NCBI GenBank assembly: GCA_029959195.1
Contig: CP114124.1
Span: 1,674,001-1,738,000 of the forward strand
Reading direction: 5' to 3'
Source of the DNA: Dictyophora rubrovolvata
Lineage: Eukaryota > Basidiomycota > Agaricomycetes > Phallales > Phallaceae
DNA: 64,000 bases
The stretch's first letter is position 1; every line of letters begins with the position of its first letter. Shown here piece after piece: positions 38,429-52,000 of this stretch. Made by a program: the position numbers and the translations under genes. Under the pieces are notes generated by a model. It worked only from the letters and a program-made list of their open reading frames with translations. It did not search any database and was not told the DNA's origin.

Positions 38429-38718
38429 CATATAATATCGTGCCCCTTTGCCCCAACATGTTTTATCATAGCTTCTTTGATGGACAGTATTGCAAATTCA
38501 AGGACTTTTCACAACTACTAGTAGTGCAGTCGGGTTATGATGACGACGTCTAACTTGGCTGCTTAAGCGCTGGTTGGCCCCAGTGTTACTTCGGGCGTCA
38601 AAGAATTTCTAGCACTACAGTCCCGATTCAAAAGTCCAAAAGGACACCATTCTTCGTCTTTCACTTCCCTATTCCTCGTCATATTACGTTTTTTTAAGAC
38701 ATTTTAGTTGTCTCCCCA

Positions 38719-41700
38719 ATGACCTATGATCACTCCAGAGTCGCACAGTTTATTGGTATGAAGAGCACCGTGTCTTCACGGATACTTTACAGAGCTAACG
38801 CAACTTTGTTCAGGAGGAAACTCGTTAGAAAACGCTGGACCCGGACCAGTTCACAACTTCGTCAAAGAACATGGCGGACATACAGTCATTACTAAAGTGT
38901 GTTATATCTTTTTTTTCCGCTTTTCTTTCTTGCAGTCTGACGACGACGGTCTCAGGTATTAATAGCTAATAATGGTACTTTTGCCTTTGCTCTCATTCAT
39001 GTTACAAAATTCATTGAACTCGTGGATCAGGGATAGCAGCGGTGAAAGAAATTCGCTCTATCAGGCAATGGTGTTATGATACCTTTGGCACTGACAGGGC
39101 GGTCGAGTTCACAGTCATGGCAACACCCGAGGATCTCAAAGTGAATGCGGACTACATTCGGATGGCAGATCGTTATGTCGAAGTTCCCGGCGGGACAAAT
39201 AACAACAACTATGCAAATGTCGACTTCATAGTTGATGTCGCGGAACGAGCAGGTGTTCATGCTGTATGGGCCGGATGGGGACATGCATCAGAAAATCCGC
39301 GTTTACCCGAAACTCTCGCTGCAAGCAAACATAAAATCGTATTTATTGGGCCTCCAGGAAGCGCAATGCGCAGCCTGGGCGATAAGATATCCAGTACGAT
39401 CGTTGCCCAAAGTGCGAATGTTCCTACCATGCCTTGGAGTGGTACAGGAATCAGTGATACCGTATTGAGCGAAAGAGGATTTGTCACCGTTCCCGACAAC
39501 GCATATAAAGATGCCTGTGTAACCACTGTTGAGGAAGGGCTCGAAAGGGCCGAAAAGATAGGATGGCCTGTTATGATTAAGGCTAGCGAAGGTGGAGGCG
39601 GGAAGGGCATTCGCAAGGTGGAGACCCCAGAAGCCTTCAAGAACGCGTATAATGCAGTAGTCGGAGAAGTTCCAGGTATACTGTTTGTCTGGGGCCCTTT
39701 ACCATCACGTCTAACCTACCTTTTTTCTTTCTTTCAGGCTCTCCCATTTTCATTATGAAATTAGCCGGGTCGGCTCGTCATTTAGAAGTCCAGTTACTGG
39801 CGGATCAATATGGGAATGCAATATCTCTGTTCGGCCGTGATTGTTCGGTTCAACGTAGACACCAGAAGATCATTGAAGAAGCACCAGTGACTATTGCTAA
39901 ACGAGAAAAGTTTGAGGAGATGGAGCGCGCTGCCGTCAGGCTTGCAAAGCTCGTTGGATATGTCAGTGCCGGGACGGTGGAGTGTAAGTATATTTGAACT
40001 TTGAACTCCAACACAATTATACGCATGAATGACACCACTTACAGACTTGTATAATCATGCGGAGGACGACTTCTATTTCCTTGAACTGAATCCGCGTTTA
40101 CAAGTCGAACATCCAACAACCGAGATGGTTACAGGTGTCAATCTCCCTGCTGCCCAATTACAAATTGCTATGGGTATCCCACTTCACCGCATTCGTGACA
40201 TTCGACAACTTTATGGCGCTCCGAGTGGCGCTTCAGAGATTGACTTCGACATGGTTAAACCGGAAAGTGAGCGGGTGCACCGCAGACCTCGACCTAAAGG
40301 ACACGTCGTTGCAGTCCGTATTACGGCTGAGAATCCCGACGCTGGTTTCAAACCTTCTAGCGGCACCCTTCAAGAACTCAATTTCCGAAGTAACACGAAT
40401 GTATGGGGATACTTCTCCGTTGGCTCTGCCGGTGGTCTGCACGAGTATGCCGACTCTCAATTCGGACATATTTTTGCTTATGGTGCGGACCGGACGGAGA
40501 GTCGAAAGAACATGGTCGTTGCTCTCAAGGAACTCAGCATCCGTGGCGATTTCAGGACGACAGTTGAATACCTTATCAAGCTATTGGAGACCCAGGCCTT
40601 CACTGAAAACACGTTTACCACTGGCTGGCTCGATACTCTCATTAGCAATAACCTCACTGCAGAACGTCCAGATGCTACTCTAGCTGTAATATGCGGTGCC
40701 ATCACGAAAGCTCATGTTGCATCTGAAGAGTGCTGGTCGGACTTCCGCAGAATTCTCGACAAGGGTCAGGTTCCTCCCAAGGACACTCTTAAAACCGTTT
40801 TCAGTATCGACTTTATCTATGAGGGCATCCGGTATAATTTCACTGCCGCTAGGTCGTCTCCCAGTACTTGGACATTATACTTAAATGGTGGCCGCACACT
40901 CGTCGGTGCCCGGCCATTGGCGGATGGCGGACTTCTAGTTTTGCTTGACGGGAAGAGTCATTCAGTCTATTGGCGAGACGAAGTTGGGGCAGTCCGTTTG
41001 ATGGTCGATGCGAAAACTTGTTTGATCGAACAGGAGAATGATCCTACTCAATTGCGTAGCCCTACCCCGGGAAAACTGATTCGGTTTTTGGTTGATAGCG
41101 GAGATCACATTAAGGCTGGGGAAGCTTACGCCGAGATAGAGGTAACACTTTATTTGATATCTTGTTTATGCTTGATATCCATAACTAAAATCTATTGTAG
41201 GTTATGAAGATGTATATGCCTTTGGTTGCTGCTGAAGATGGCATTGCGATGTTTGTCAAACAACCCGGTGTCAGCTTAGAGCCTGGCGAACTCTTGGGTA
41301 TTTTGTCACTCGACGACCCTGCTCGGGTAAAGCATGCAAGGCCATTTGAAGGCCAACTTCCCGCTATGGGGCCACCCTATGTCGTAGGTTCTAAACCTCA
41401 GCAGCGGTTTGACCAATATCGAGAAGTGTTAAACAATATTCTGGATGGTTATGACAATCAGTGGGTCATGGCCTCGACGTTAAAGGAGTTGATCGAAGTC
41501 CTGCGTGATCCCGAGCTGCCATTCTCCGAAATGTCAATTGTCCTTTCGACGTTCTCCGGTCGTATGCCTGCTAAGTTGGAGGATAACATCCGCAATGTCT
41601 TGGACAGCGTTAAAGCTAAATCTACCCGCGACTTCCCCGGGGCTCGAGTCAAGAAATTGTTGGATAACTACTTAAATGAACAAGTCAGACCTCAGGACCG

Positions 41701-44700
41701 TGCTATGTTCCGCTCGCAGTTTTCCAAGTTATTTGTCATAGTAGAAAGCTACCGAAATGGCTTGAAGATGCGCGAATGGGACATGATCGCTACATTCCTT
41801 CGGAAATACGAGTCTACCGAGAAATTATTTGGTGGAAGCATCGAATCGCGAGTCTTGGCCCTTCGTGATCAGCATAAAAATGACCCCGATACTGTTGCCG
41901 CCTATGTATTAAGTCATACCAAAGCCCAAAGCAAGAACAAACTCGTGATGTCCCTCTTGGATTTGATTAAAGCCGGGGGCTCGGCTTCACTGCTCACGTC
42001 AGAAAACCAGATGGGGGAGGTTTTAAAGGATTTAACAGCATTGGAAGGACGGTTAGGCATATATTTTTCTCCTATGATTTTAGTTCTCAAACTTCCATCT
42101 TAGATCTGCGGCCGCCGTCGCATTGAAAGCCCGGGAAGTTCTCATTGCTACTCAGCTTCCCTCTTACAACGAGCGAGCTCATCAAATGGAACAAATTCTC
42201 AAATCGTCCGTTGTTATGAGTGTTTATGGCGAACGAGGGTTGGGTCATAGGTATGATGAACTCGGCGTTTTTTTTTTTTCACAAGGAGAATTGTTCACAT
42301 TGAATAGAGCACCTGAAGCGGATGTTTTGGGAGAATTGAGCGACTCTCGGTGGGGCGTATATGATGTCCTTCCAACATTCTTCACTCATGAGGATAATTG
42401 GGTTGCGTTAGGTAAATTATATCACATCATAACTTCATTAAGCTTTATATTTACATTGGATATAATGTAGCTGCACTCGAAGTGTACGCTCGACGAGCTT
42501 ATCGCGCTTACAACTTACTCTCTGTCGACTACGAAGAGGGAGACGGTTTAGATGATGGCGATTCACCTAACGTAGTAACGTGGCGTTTCAAATTAGGTCA
42601 ATCTCATTCGCCACCAATGACCCCGCAACTGGGTGCAAGGTTGGCTGTTTTTCGTCTTTTGCGTGTGGCTTTAATTTACTGATCTGAAAACAAAAAGCCC
42701 GCAGCGACAAGGCTCCGTCAGCGATCTTACATTCTTAATAGACAGGAACCGTTCAGAACCTATACGATGGGGTGCTATTGCTTCCTTCCCTAATCTCACT
42801 GCTTTGCAACGCGGTTTTGACAAAGTTGCAACGCGAATCCCTCCTTGGGATTTGGAGGATCATTTCCGCCGCCATGCCAGCCGTGAACGACCTAACGTTC
42901 TGAATGTCGCTTTGCGAATCTTTGAAGAAGAAGACGACAAGTCTGAAGCGGAATGGCGTACACATTTTATCGAGTTAATCAATGGCCGACGTGAACTTCT
43001 CGTACAACACGGCATTCGCAGAGCTACATTAATGCTTTGTCGTAAAGGCCAGTATCCTTATTTCGTTACCGTTCGCCAAATGAATGGTGCATGGGCTGAA
43101 GAAGAAGCTATTCGTAACATCGAACCCGCTTTAGCGTATCAACTAGAGCTTGGCCGCTTATCGAACTATAAACTGACTCCTTGCTTTGTCGAAAATCGGC
43201 AAATACACATCTACCATGCTGTCGCCCGAGACAATCCATTGGACAACCGCTTTTTCATCCGAGCCCTCATGCGTCCAGGTCGCCTGAATAGTTCCTTAAC
43301 ACTAGCCGAATATTTAATTTCGGAGACTGATAGACTCATGAGTAGCATTCTTGATGCTCTTGAAGTCGTCAATGCTCAACACAGGGGCGCTGATTGCAAT
43401 CATATCGGCGTTAACTTCATTTATAACCTAACAGTAACCTTCGATGAAGTATTAGAAGCCATCGCGGGCTTCCTGGAACGACATGGCAAGCGACTATGGA
43501 GGCTGCATGTCACGGGAGCCGAAATTCGGTGCTCTCTCGAAGACAGCGATGGGAATGTCACGGCTATACGTGTTGTTATTGAAAACGTATCGGGTTTCAT
43601 TGTGCACTTCCACGCTTATCAAGAAACAGCTAGTGAAAAGGGTACCACTATTTTAGAATCCATCGGCGACAAGGGGCCTCTCCATGGTCGACCAGTTCAT
43701 CAAGCTTTCGCTGTCAAAGGCTCCCTCCAACCCAAACGTTACCAAGCCCATCTCGTAGGCACCACCTACGTCTACGATTTCCCTGATCTTTTCAACAAGG
43801 CTCTTCACAATCTGTGGCAAAAGGCTCGGGATACTAGTCAATTGACGCTTCCCAAACAATTTTTAACATGCAAGGAGCTCGTCTTGGACGAAACAAAGGA
43901 ACTAGTAGAAGTCGACCGCGCTCCCGGAAACAATTCGTGTGGTATGGTCGCTTGGATATTCACCTTGTACACCCCAGAATACCCCGATGGGCGCCGTATT
44001 GTTGTGGTCGCCAACGATATCACTTTCAAGATCGGTTCTTTTGGTCCTCAAGAAGACGAATTTTTCTATCTTGTTTCTCAGTATGCTCGTAAACATGGCC
44101 TTCCTCGAATCTATCTTTCCGCCAACTCTGGAGCACGTATCGGAATCGCTGAAGAGCTTTTCCCTCTCTTCTCATGCGCCTGGAATGACCCTGAACATCC
44201 CGAAAAGGGCGTTGATTATATTTATCTTACGCACGAAAACTATCTCAAATTGCGAGAACGTGGAAAAAGTGCTATAACCACCGAAATCGAAGTTGATGGT
44301 GAACGAAGACATAAAATCACCGATATAATCGGTATTCAGGATGGCCTGGGTGTGGAATCCCTAAGGGGTTCAGGATTGATCGCTGGAGAGACGTCTCGGG
44401 CTTATGATGATATCTTCACAATCACATTGGTTACTGCCCGGTCAGTCGGTATAGGTGCTTACTTGGTTCGTTTGGGACAACGTGCCGTTCAAGTTGAAGG
44501 ACAGCCCATTATTTTGACTGGTGCACCAGCCCTCAATAAAGTCCTCGGTCGAGAGGTGTACACTTCGAATCTGCAACTCGGTGGTACACAAATCATGCAC
44601 AAAAACGGTGTGTCTCACCTTACTGCCGGTAGCGATCTGGAAGGAGCAACGCATATCTTGGAATGGTTGTCTTATGTCGCTGAGCGTAAAGGTGCCCCCC

Positions 44701-46380
44701 TCCCCGTTCGCATAACCAAAGATGACTGGGATCGTGAGATCAGGTACATCCCACCAAAAGGACCTTATGATCCCAGATGGTTGATTGAAGGAAAGCTGGA
44801 TGAGGTGACTTCGGAGTGGTTACCCGGGTTTTTCGATCGCGGCTCTTTTCAAGAAACCTTGAGTGGCTGGGCTCAAACTGTCGTGAGTATTGTTTAGTTT
44901 TAGATGGTTTGAATCCTTTTTCATCTTATCCTTCAGGTCGTCGGTCGCGCCAGGTTAGGTGGCCTGCCAATGGGTGTTATCGTTGTTGAAAGTAAGCTGA
45001 GTCATTTATCTATTGCAAGTTCTACACAATTCACCACGAAATATCATAGCCCGAACAATTGAACGTATCATTCCTGCTGATCCTGCCAATCCAACGTCCT
45101 TTGAACAACGGATAATGGAAGCGGGACAAGTATGGTATCCCAATTCGGCCTACAAAACAGCTCAGGCTATCTTTGATTTCAACCGTGAAGGATTGCCGCT
45201 GATCATATTTGCCAACTGGCGTGGTTTCTCAGGGGGACAGCAAGATATGGTAAGCCAACGTTGTCTAAAGTGCGAAGCAAAACATTAACAGCCATGTTAG
45301 TATGATGAGGTTCTTAAGCAAGGATCGAAGGTATGATAAGCTCATACCATTTTTGTCCGTCTTACTCATGCTATCTTTAGATTGTCGATGGCTTGTCAAG
45401 TTACAAACAGCCTGTTTTCGTATATATTGTTCCCAATGGTGAATTGGTAGGTGATTGTGATCAAAGTAGTCGTGCTGCTAGTCTAAACTTTCGCAGCGTG
45501 GTGGTGCCTGGGTGGTATTGGATCCATCTATCAACAAACAACATATGGAAATGTATGCTGATGTGGACGCAAGAGCGGGTGTGCTAGGTCGGTATTAATC
45601 ATTCATAACTTCAGCAGCCAACATGTTAATTTTTATGAATAGAGCCTGAAGGTGTTGTCGAAATTAAACGTATGCTACTCGACTTGTCAAAAGATTCAGT
45701 TCCTGATCCTCTTTTATAGTTCGTCGAGAGAAGCTTCTTGCTTTAATGGAACGTCTTGATTCACAATATGCTACTCTCAAAAAGGACAGTCAAGACAGCG
45801 CAAAATCTGCACAAGAACGCTCTACGGCGGCCGAACAGATGTCTGCTCGAGAGGCTTTCTTACAGTCGACCTATAAACAACTGGCACTACTCTACGCCGA
45901 CCTTCACGAGTAAGTGGTATGCAGAATAACCGTGACCCTTTTACTATGTTTAAATTTAGTCGTACCGGACGAATGGAAGCCAAAGGTTGTGCCAAACCAA
46001 TGGTTTGGAAGAACGCTCGTAGACATTTCTACTGGGCGCTCCGTGCACGCCTGGCTCGATCAGGAGCAGTAGAACGCATTCGACGTGCGGCACCTGAGTC
46101 GAGCGTTGACTACTGCACACGGCTCCTTGATTCACTCATTCCGGACGTTGATTTGTCTCATGAGCAGCAGGCAGCACTCGCTTTAGAAAACGTGAATCTT
46201 GAACCAACGCTCGAACAACTGGAGAAAGATTCTGTTGCGGCGAAACTACTTACCCTTGTTCAAAAAGATCGGAAGGCTGTTATCGAAGGTGTTTTGAGAT
46301 TGGCAGATGCTCTGTCGGATGATGAAAAAGCAGCATTGATTGCTAGCTTGCAAGCGAACCGTAATGGTAGGCAATTATGA
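38719..46380 (+). CDS. ACC1: acetyl-CoA carboxylase, multidomain
   Basis: Makes malonyl-CoA from acetyl-CoA in the cytosol, the committed step of fatty-acid synthesis. The order is: biotin carboxylase ([38 protein letters not shown] loop [34 protein letters not shown]); biotin carrier with the biotinyl-Lys in [10 protein letters not shown] (about 41.2 kb, an intron just before it); the long ACC central domain; and the carboxyltransferase N and C halves ([38 protein letters not shown], then [14 protein letters not shown]). The central domain keeps the Snf1/AMPK-type site RQGSVSDL (42705-42728), equivalent to that in yeast Acc1. The first exon is [13 protein letters not shown], short and in phase. 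Introns are numerous near both ends, while 42804-44897 is one long exon. A GTTAGG donor near 42055 is off-consensus but gives the expected reading. Length is about the usual 2,200 residues. Confidence 0.96.
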
Positions 46381-46614
46381 AATCAACACTAACAATATGG
46401 CTTATTTCGCGACGACAGCACCCCCATCGTACTCTAATGGCACCTCAAATTAAAATAGACACTACATGTATTTATTTGATGTTTATATTTCATAATTTAC
46501 TAAATTTTGATAATTAATTTTTCAACTTGGGTTATACATATAACGCGTACGTTGCAAAGTGCCAGAAGGTTGTCGGTGGAGGTATAAATGACGGAATGCG
46601 GGCGAAAAAATAGC

Positions 46615-46704
46615 TGACAAGAGTGAGGTTCGAACTCACGCCCCGGAGGACCAGATTTCGGTGAAACCTAAGTCTGGCGCCTTAGACCACTCGGCCATCT
46701 TGCC
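46615..46704 (-). tRNA. tRNA-Leu (anticodon UAG) with short intron
   Basis: Read on the minus strand. The acceptor stem GGCAAGA pairs with TCTTGTC (one G-U), with discriminator A. The D arm has the Leu-type A box TGGCCGAGTGG. The anticodon stem is CCAGA/TCTGG with loop CTTAGG, giving anticodon TAG. About 10 nt (TTTCACCGAA) are inserted after position 37, the normal site for eukaryotic tRNA introns. A long variable arm, as in all tRNA-Leu, and a T arm with GAGTTCGAACCTC follow. No CCA is encoded. Confidence 0.9.
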
Positions 46705-46995
46705 ATGTCGAAAGAGCAAACTTTGCACAATATGACAAGATCAAACTACGACACATTGCAGTGGCCATTGAAGCACTTCACCGTTTAAAAAAAATAAGCT
46801 CATTATTAGTCCTCTTTTAAGTAGCTAATCTGATAGTCAAGTTACTTTTTTTTTATGTTCGAACTCTGCTGTCAGTCTCGGCGTACTATAACTGAATTGT
46901 TCTTACTAGTACGCGCGGCTTTTTCTTTCTTTAAAGCCTTTAGCGAAGCCTCAAGCTGTCATTTTATGATCGATTGATTTTATCTTTGTCCCATC
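46705..46995. promoter_or_regulatory. region between tRNA-Leu and ARG1
   Basis: About 290 bp with poly-A/T runs and a CT-rich stretch shortly before the ARG1 ATG. I looked for Gcn4-type TGACTC sites, expected for arginine biosynthesis, and found none in this stretch. Confidence 0.4.
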
Positions 46996-48768
46996 ATGTC
47001 AACATCTTCTAAACAATCAAAAGGGCGTGTTCTGCTTGCATATTCTGGTGGACTTGGTATGTATATGACTCATTGGGGCTATCTGGCACCTAACTCTGAC
47101 ATCCTTAAGACACCTCGTGTATCCTTGCCTGGCTAATTGAGCAGAATTATGAGGTATATGCATTTATGGCAGACGTTGGCCAGGAGGAAGTGAGTCCATG
47201 CTTTCTTTCTTTCTTCTTTTTCTTTGAAAACTTTGGTTTGACGACTGCTATAGGATTTTGAGGCTGCCCGCAAGAAGGCTCTGAATGTTGGTGCTAAGAA
47301 GTTCTTCCTTCAGGTCAACTTGTCCCTTTCAGAGCAATGATATTTACCCCGATCTCACTCGTGCCTCCAGGACCTTAAGCGCGAATTTGTTACGCAACTG
47401 ATCTACCCTGCTATTCAAGCCAATTGTATTTACGAGGTTGGTCGAAGAAATCTTACATTACTGAAACTGACTTGTTCTGTAAGGATGTCTATCTCCTTGG
47501 CACGTCATTGGCTCGACCCGTTATTGCTCGTGGAATGATGGAAACAGCTGCTAGAGAAGGCTGCGAGTTCGTAAGATACTGGTTCCTTGCATACAGCTTC
47601 CTGATTCATCTCCTTAGCTTTGTTGCTCACGGATGCACCGGAAAAGGGAACGACCAAGTTCGATTCGAACTCGCATTCTATGGCCTAAAACCTGACATTA
47701 AAGTTCTGGCCCCGTGGCGAATTCCTGGTGTGTGTTTATCATTTCTGAACATTTACAAATCGTGAAGAATTACAGAATTCTATAACCGTTTTGCTGGTCG
47801 GTCTGCCTTACTGGCTTATGCCGCTGAGAAGAAAATTCCTGTTCAACAAACAACTGCCAAACCTTGGTCAACTGGTGCGTCTGGATTTGAATGAAATACC
47901 CGTCGTTCTAACAGAACCTCGAAGACGAGAATTTGCATCATATCTCCTACGAGGCAGGCATTCTTGAGAACCCTAATACTACCCCGCCTGCTGATATGTG
48001 GAAATTGACTGTTGCCCCCGAAAAAGCTCCCGACACCCCTGAGACTCTCAGCATCGAGTTTAGAGCAGGCTTACCGGTGAAGGTGGTCATCGGAAACAAA
48101 ACGTATACTGATGCTGTGGAAATATTCGATTCTCTCAACGCAATTGCCCGAAAACATGGTGTGGGAAGAATCGATATTGTAGAAAATAGATACATTGGTG
48201 TCAAATCTCGAGGGTGCTACGAATCTCCGGGAGCCACCATATTGCGAAGCGCACATGTCGATATCGAAGGACTTACTTTAGACCGTGCTGTCAGACAACT
48301 TCGTGACCAGTTTATTACGCCAACTCTCAGCCGAATTCTCTACGATGGATACTTTTTCAGCCCAGAACGAGAATTTGTCACCAGTGCAATACCAGGTAGC
48401 CAACGCACAGTGAACGGAACGGTCAGAATAAAGCTCTATAAGGGCAATGTTATCATTGAAGGCCGTTACTCGGACGAGGTAAGCTTTTTTATTTCGTTGA
48501 GGCTCGTCAACTCTCAACATGCGTTTTGTCGTTCAGCGTTTGTACGACGAGCATGAATCTTCAATGGATGAATTGGGCGGATTCCAGCCGACTGATACTA
48601 CAGGGTTCATCGCAATTAACTCCATTCGGATTAAAAAGTAATGATTGTTTGCTAGTTATTACAACTGTGATTTGACAATTAACAAATCATTACAGGTGGG
48701 GTCAAGCCAATGCAATGCGTGGCCAAGGTGGCGTTGGACCCGAAGACGTTTATGGAATCCGTATCTAA
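46996..48768 (+). CDS. ARG1: argininosuccinate synthase
   Basis: Joins citrulline and aspartate with ATP to make argininosuccinate in the cytosol, the step before argininosuccinate lyase in arginine synthesis. The ATP-binding P-loop [20 protein letters not shown] is split by an intron near 47057. Next come [36 protein letters not shown] and the citrulline/aspartate-binding [19 protein letters not shown]. Further on are [31 protein letters not shown], the tetramer-forming C-terminal part with [31 protein letters not shown], and the end [16 protein letters not shown]. About nine short introns crowd the 5' half. Length is close to the usual 410-420 residues. Start 46996 is the only ATG compatible with the P-loop exon. 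Confidence 0.96.
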
Positions 48769-49046
48769 AAATAATAGAATTTGGTTCAACATCTTGGTAG
48801 ATTATCGAAAAAAAAAAACGTACTTTTGTCCTCTTGATTTTATTTTGAAAGTTGTTGTCGTGTGACAGGCTCAGACAGAGCGTCTAAATCTATTTCCTCC
48901 ATCCCCCCAATATCAAAGCAAGGCTTTTGCCCTAGCTTCCCATTCTCTGAACCTGCATATTCATCGACATTGCCCATCATTTTCCAGGCCAAAAATTCTT
49001 GAGGACTCAAGTTCCAGTAGATGCAACAAGAGCAAGGCCAGTTATT

Positions 49047-52000
49047 ATGAGTGACGTTTTGACCATCTAAGGACTGATGCCGTCATTCTCCAACAGATAC
49101 TTGTAGAATATGTAGTGGCCCCGGCGAACCTGATCAGCCATTATTCTACCCTTGTAAATGTTCAGGAACAATTCGATATATCCACCAAGACTGGTTAGTA
49201 TACCGACCCTCTTTATAAATGTTCTGATTGTTAACGCGTGTAATCGCGTATTCAAGCCTCAAGACATGGCTTGACCACAGCAAGAAGACGACCTGCGATG
49301 TGTGCAAACACCCGTATGCGTTTACGAAAGGTAAATCAATTATTCCACCCCATCATGTGTTTATTAATGTGTCAACGAGAACCATAGTTTATGCCGCCGA
49401 CATGCCTGATAAAGTGCCATTACACATCTTAATCCGGAAATTTATAGAGCAAATAGTCACTGCTATCCTCTTTGTGCTGCGCACACTCCTTGTTGCCTTT
49501 GTTTGGCTAATACTACTACCATACGGAACCTTGTTGACATGGCGGGTGTATTTCAGAATAGGGAACATTCTGTAGGTGTTCGCTTTCTCACGATTGGAGA
49601 AATCTGACTATCGATCTCAAGTGCATGGTCGATAAGTCTTCATCCGCATCCAAATGGATCGCTCATCACGCCACCTGAATACCACCCCCGATCCGCGCAT
49701 GAGTTGCCTACTTTCCGAAAGCATTTTGTGGAGCCTTTCCTAGACTCCCTCCCTAGTGACATTTTTTCCGGTCAAATCATAGCATCACTAATTGTCCTGG
49801 CTTTTCTTGCAATTTTTCTGCTACGTGAATGGATCCAACAAAACGCTCGACCTGGGATCTTTGATGATGTCCAACCAGATCCTGTACCTCAGTTGGAAGA
49901 TCTGCCAGCTCTAGCTCCAGCCGCACCTGAACCAGGTCCTGCTCAGGTTGCTGATCCACCTGTGCCTGTTGCCCATGAACGAGATGTAGGAAACGCTCAC
50001 CCACGAGTTGATCCGGCCATGGAAACAGATGAAGACGATATTCCGCCACGTCCCTTACGAGACGTATCAGAAGATGTTCGTGCCACCGACCCTTCATCCT
50101 CGTCCTCCTCAGACACAGAACGACCGGCGCGAGGATATCATACGATTGATTCTCCTCGAAAAGAAGCCGATAGGCTCCGTCGAGCCAAAGCGGGTGCCAT
50201 TATAAATGCTCGCCGGTATCCCAAACCCACGCGACGTCGCGAGAGAGAAGATGAAGACGAATATGAAGTAAAGAGACGTCAGAAACGACGTTTTGAGTCA
50301 TTCGAAGCCCCTGTTCTGCCCATCGCCAGCTCATCCAACCTTGCTACCTCCCTTCCAAAGAAAATACATCTCTCGGAGGCCCCCCCAACACCCGGAAATT
50401 CCAATGATGATATTGTTATTCCTGCATCAAAGGGGAAGGGTAAAGCGGTCGACGTAGGAGAAATCGTGGATGATACCCGTTCGGCGTCTGACGCCACAGA
50501 AAGAGAGTCATTCTCACCTTCTTCTGATTTTGAATTTACCTTCAGTGCGCCGCAGCGGGCGTTTCCGGCTGAGAGTGTGAATTCTAGAACGTCATCCCCA
50601 GAAGTAGGGTCCTTGTTAGATTCAGAGGTTACGCCATCTGGTTCGGTTTACTTTGGATCCAAAATTCTGCGACCCAGTTTCGACTATCCGTTACCCGATC
50701 AAACTAAGCGTAATACATCTTCCCCGTCTTCCCCGTTAACGGATTCACCGCTCAATGATGACCCGTCAGCTTCCAGTTCTCCAGCTCAGACTCTTCGAAG
50801 ACCTCCACTTGCGTCGACGTCTTTTTCGCTCCCCGATACTTTTGATGGAGACGGTTCAATCTCTAAACCTCCCTCTTTAGTATCACCGGGTTTGGTTACT
50901 TATAGACCACCAGAAGACTTGAGAGACGATGATGATGCGGATTATTTTATCCACTCCGCAGAGGCAAACACCAGTCACCATTCCGAGCTGGCTGATGCGG
51001 ACGATGAGGATGAAATCGAAGAAGCTCGATCAATTGACGAGCTTACTAATAAACATGACGAGGGGCCCCGATTGCTACCTGACACGGATGAGGAAGACGA
51101 GGAAGAACCTCGCAATGATCAAAGAGAGTTAGCGATACAAGTCGAATTTAGACAACCGCTCAATCCGCCGGTTAGGGAAGGGGCTGCTCAGCCAGCGGAG
51201 GCGGACGAGGAAGATCGTGAGCAAAATTTTGACGAAGATTTAGATGGTGCTCTAGAAGGTATGATTACTACTGAAGAAGCTTCAGGAGCATTGATGTACA
51301 TTTGCTACAGCGGTTGGATTACGTGGTCCTGTTGTGGCCGTGTTCCAGAACGTATGACCGCACGATTGTTTTGCGTTACGTTGCTAAACCACCTTTTTTG
51401 ATAGGCAGCCCTTATGTTTTTTATACTAAACATAAGTATTGGTGGTGGTATCTGGATGCCATTTACGGTAGGGAAAACTGTAGCGCTGTTAACGGTATGT
51501 TTCAAATGCCCTGGAGTACCCAGTGTCATCATTAACTGTCATGACGTTGCAGCTTGAGCCCCGACAGGCATTATATCTCCTCCATTTACCCATTCGCACA
51601 GTACGGATACTCACGGATCCATGGGTGGATGGCGGTTTATATTTCTTCAAACATTTGTCACATACCGCCGCAGAAGCTACTGGGAAGATTTGGACACTGT
51701 CAATTTTGAGACCTTCATCCGGTCAGAATCAAACTCCTTTACTAAATCATGTTTCCGCAAAGCAATGGCTTGATTTCATTCCATCTGACCGTATCTTCGA
51801 ACTTTCATCCAAAATGCAGCCATCAGTGCTATGGGATCGATTCGTTGATTTGGATATTAGCAAGGCCTTTCAGAGTCGTACCTCACATGGCTACTCAACA
51901 TTAACAGCAGCAACGGGAGAAGGCCTACTTCAACTTGCGGAGGACTACTTCGCAAGTCTAGGAAGATACGTTCGCCTAGGATACACGGCGCTTTCGGATG

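Noticed and set aside
42102-42115. Adjacent BglII- and NotI-like sequences, resembling a cloning linker
   Set aside because: They lie across an intron acceptor and coding sequence of ACC1 that reads [20 protein letters not shown], normal for this enzyme, so they are native.
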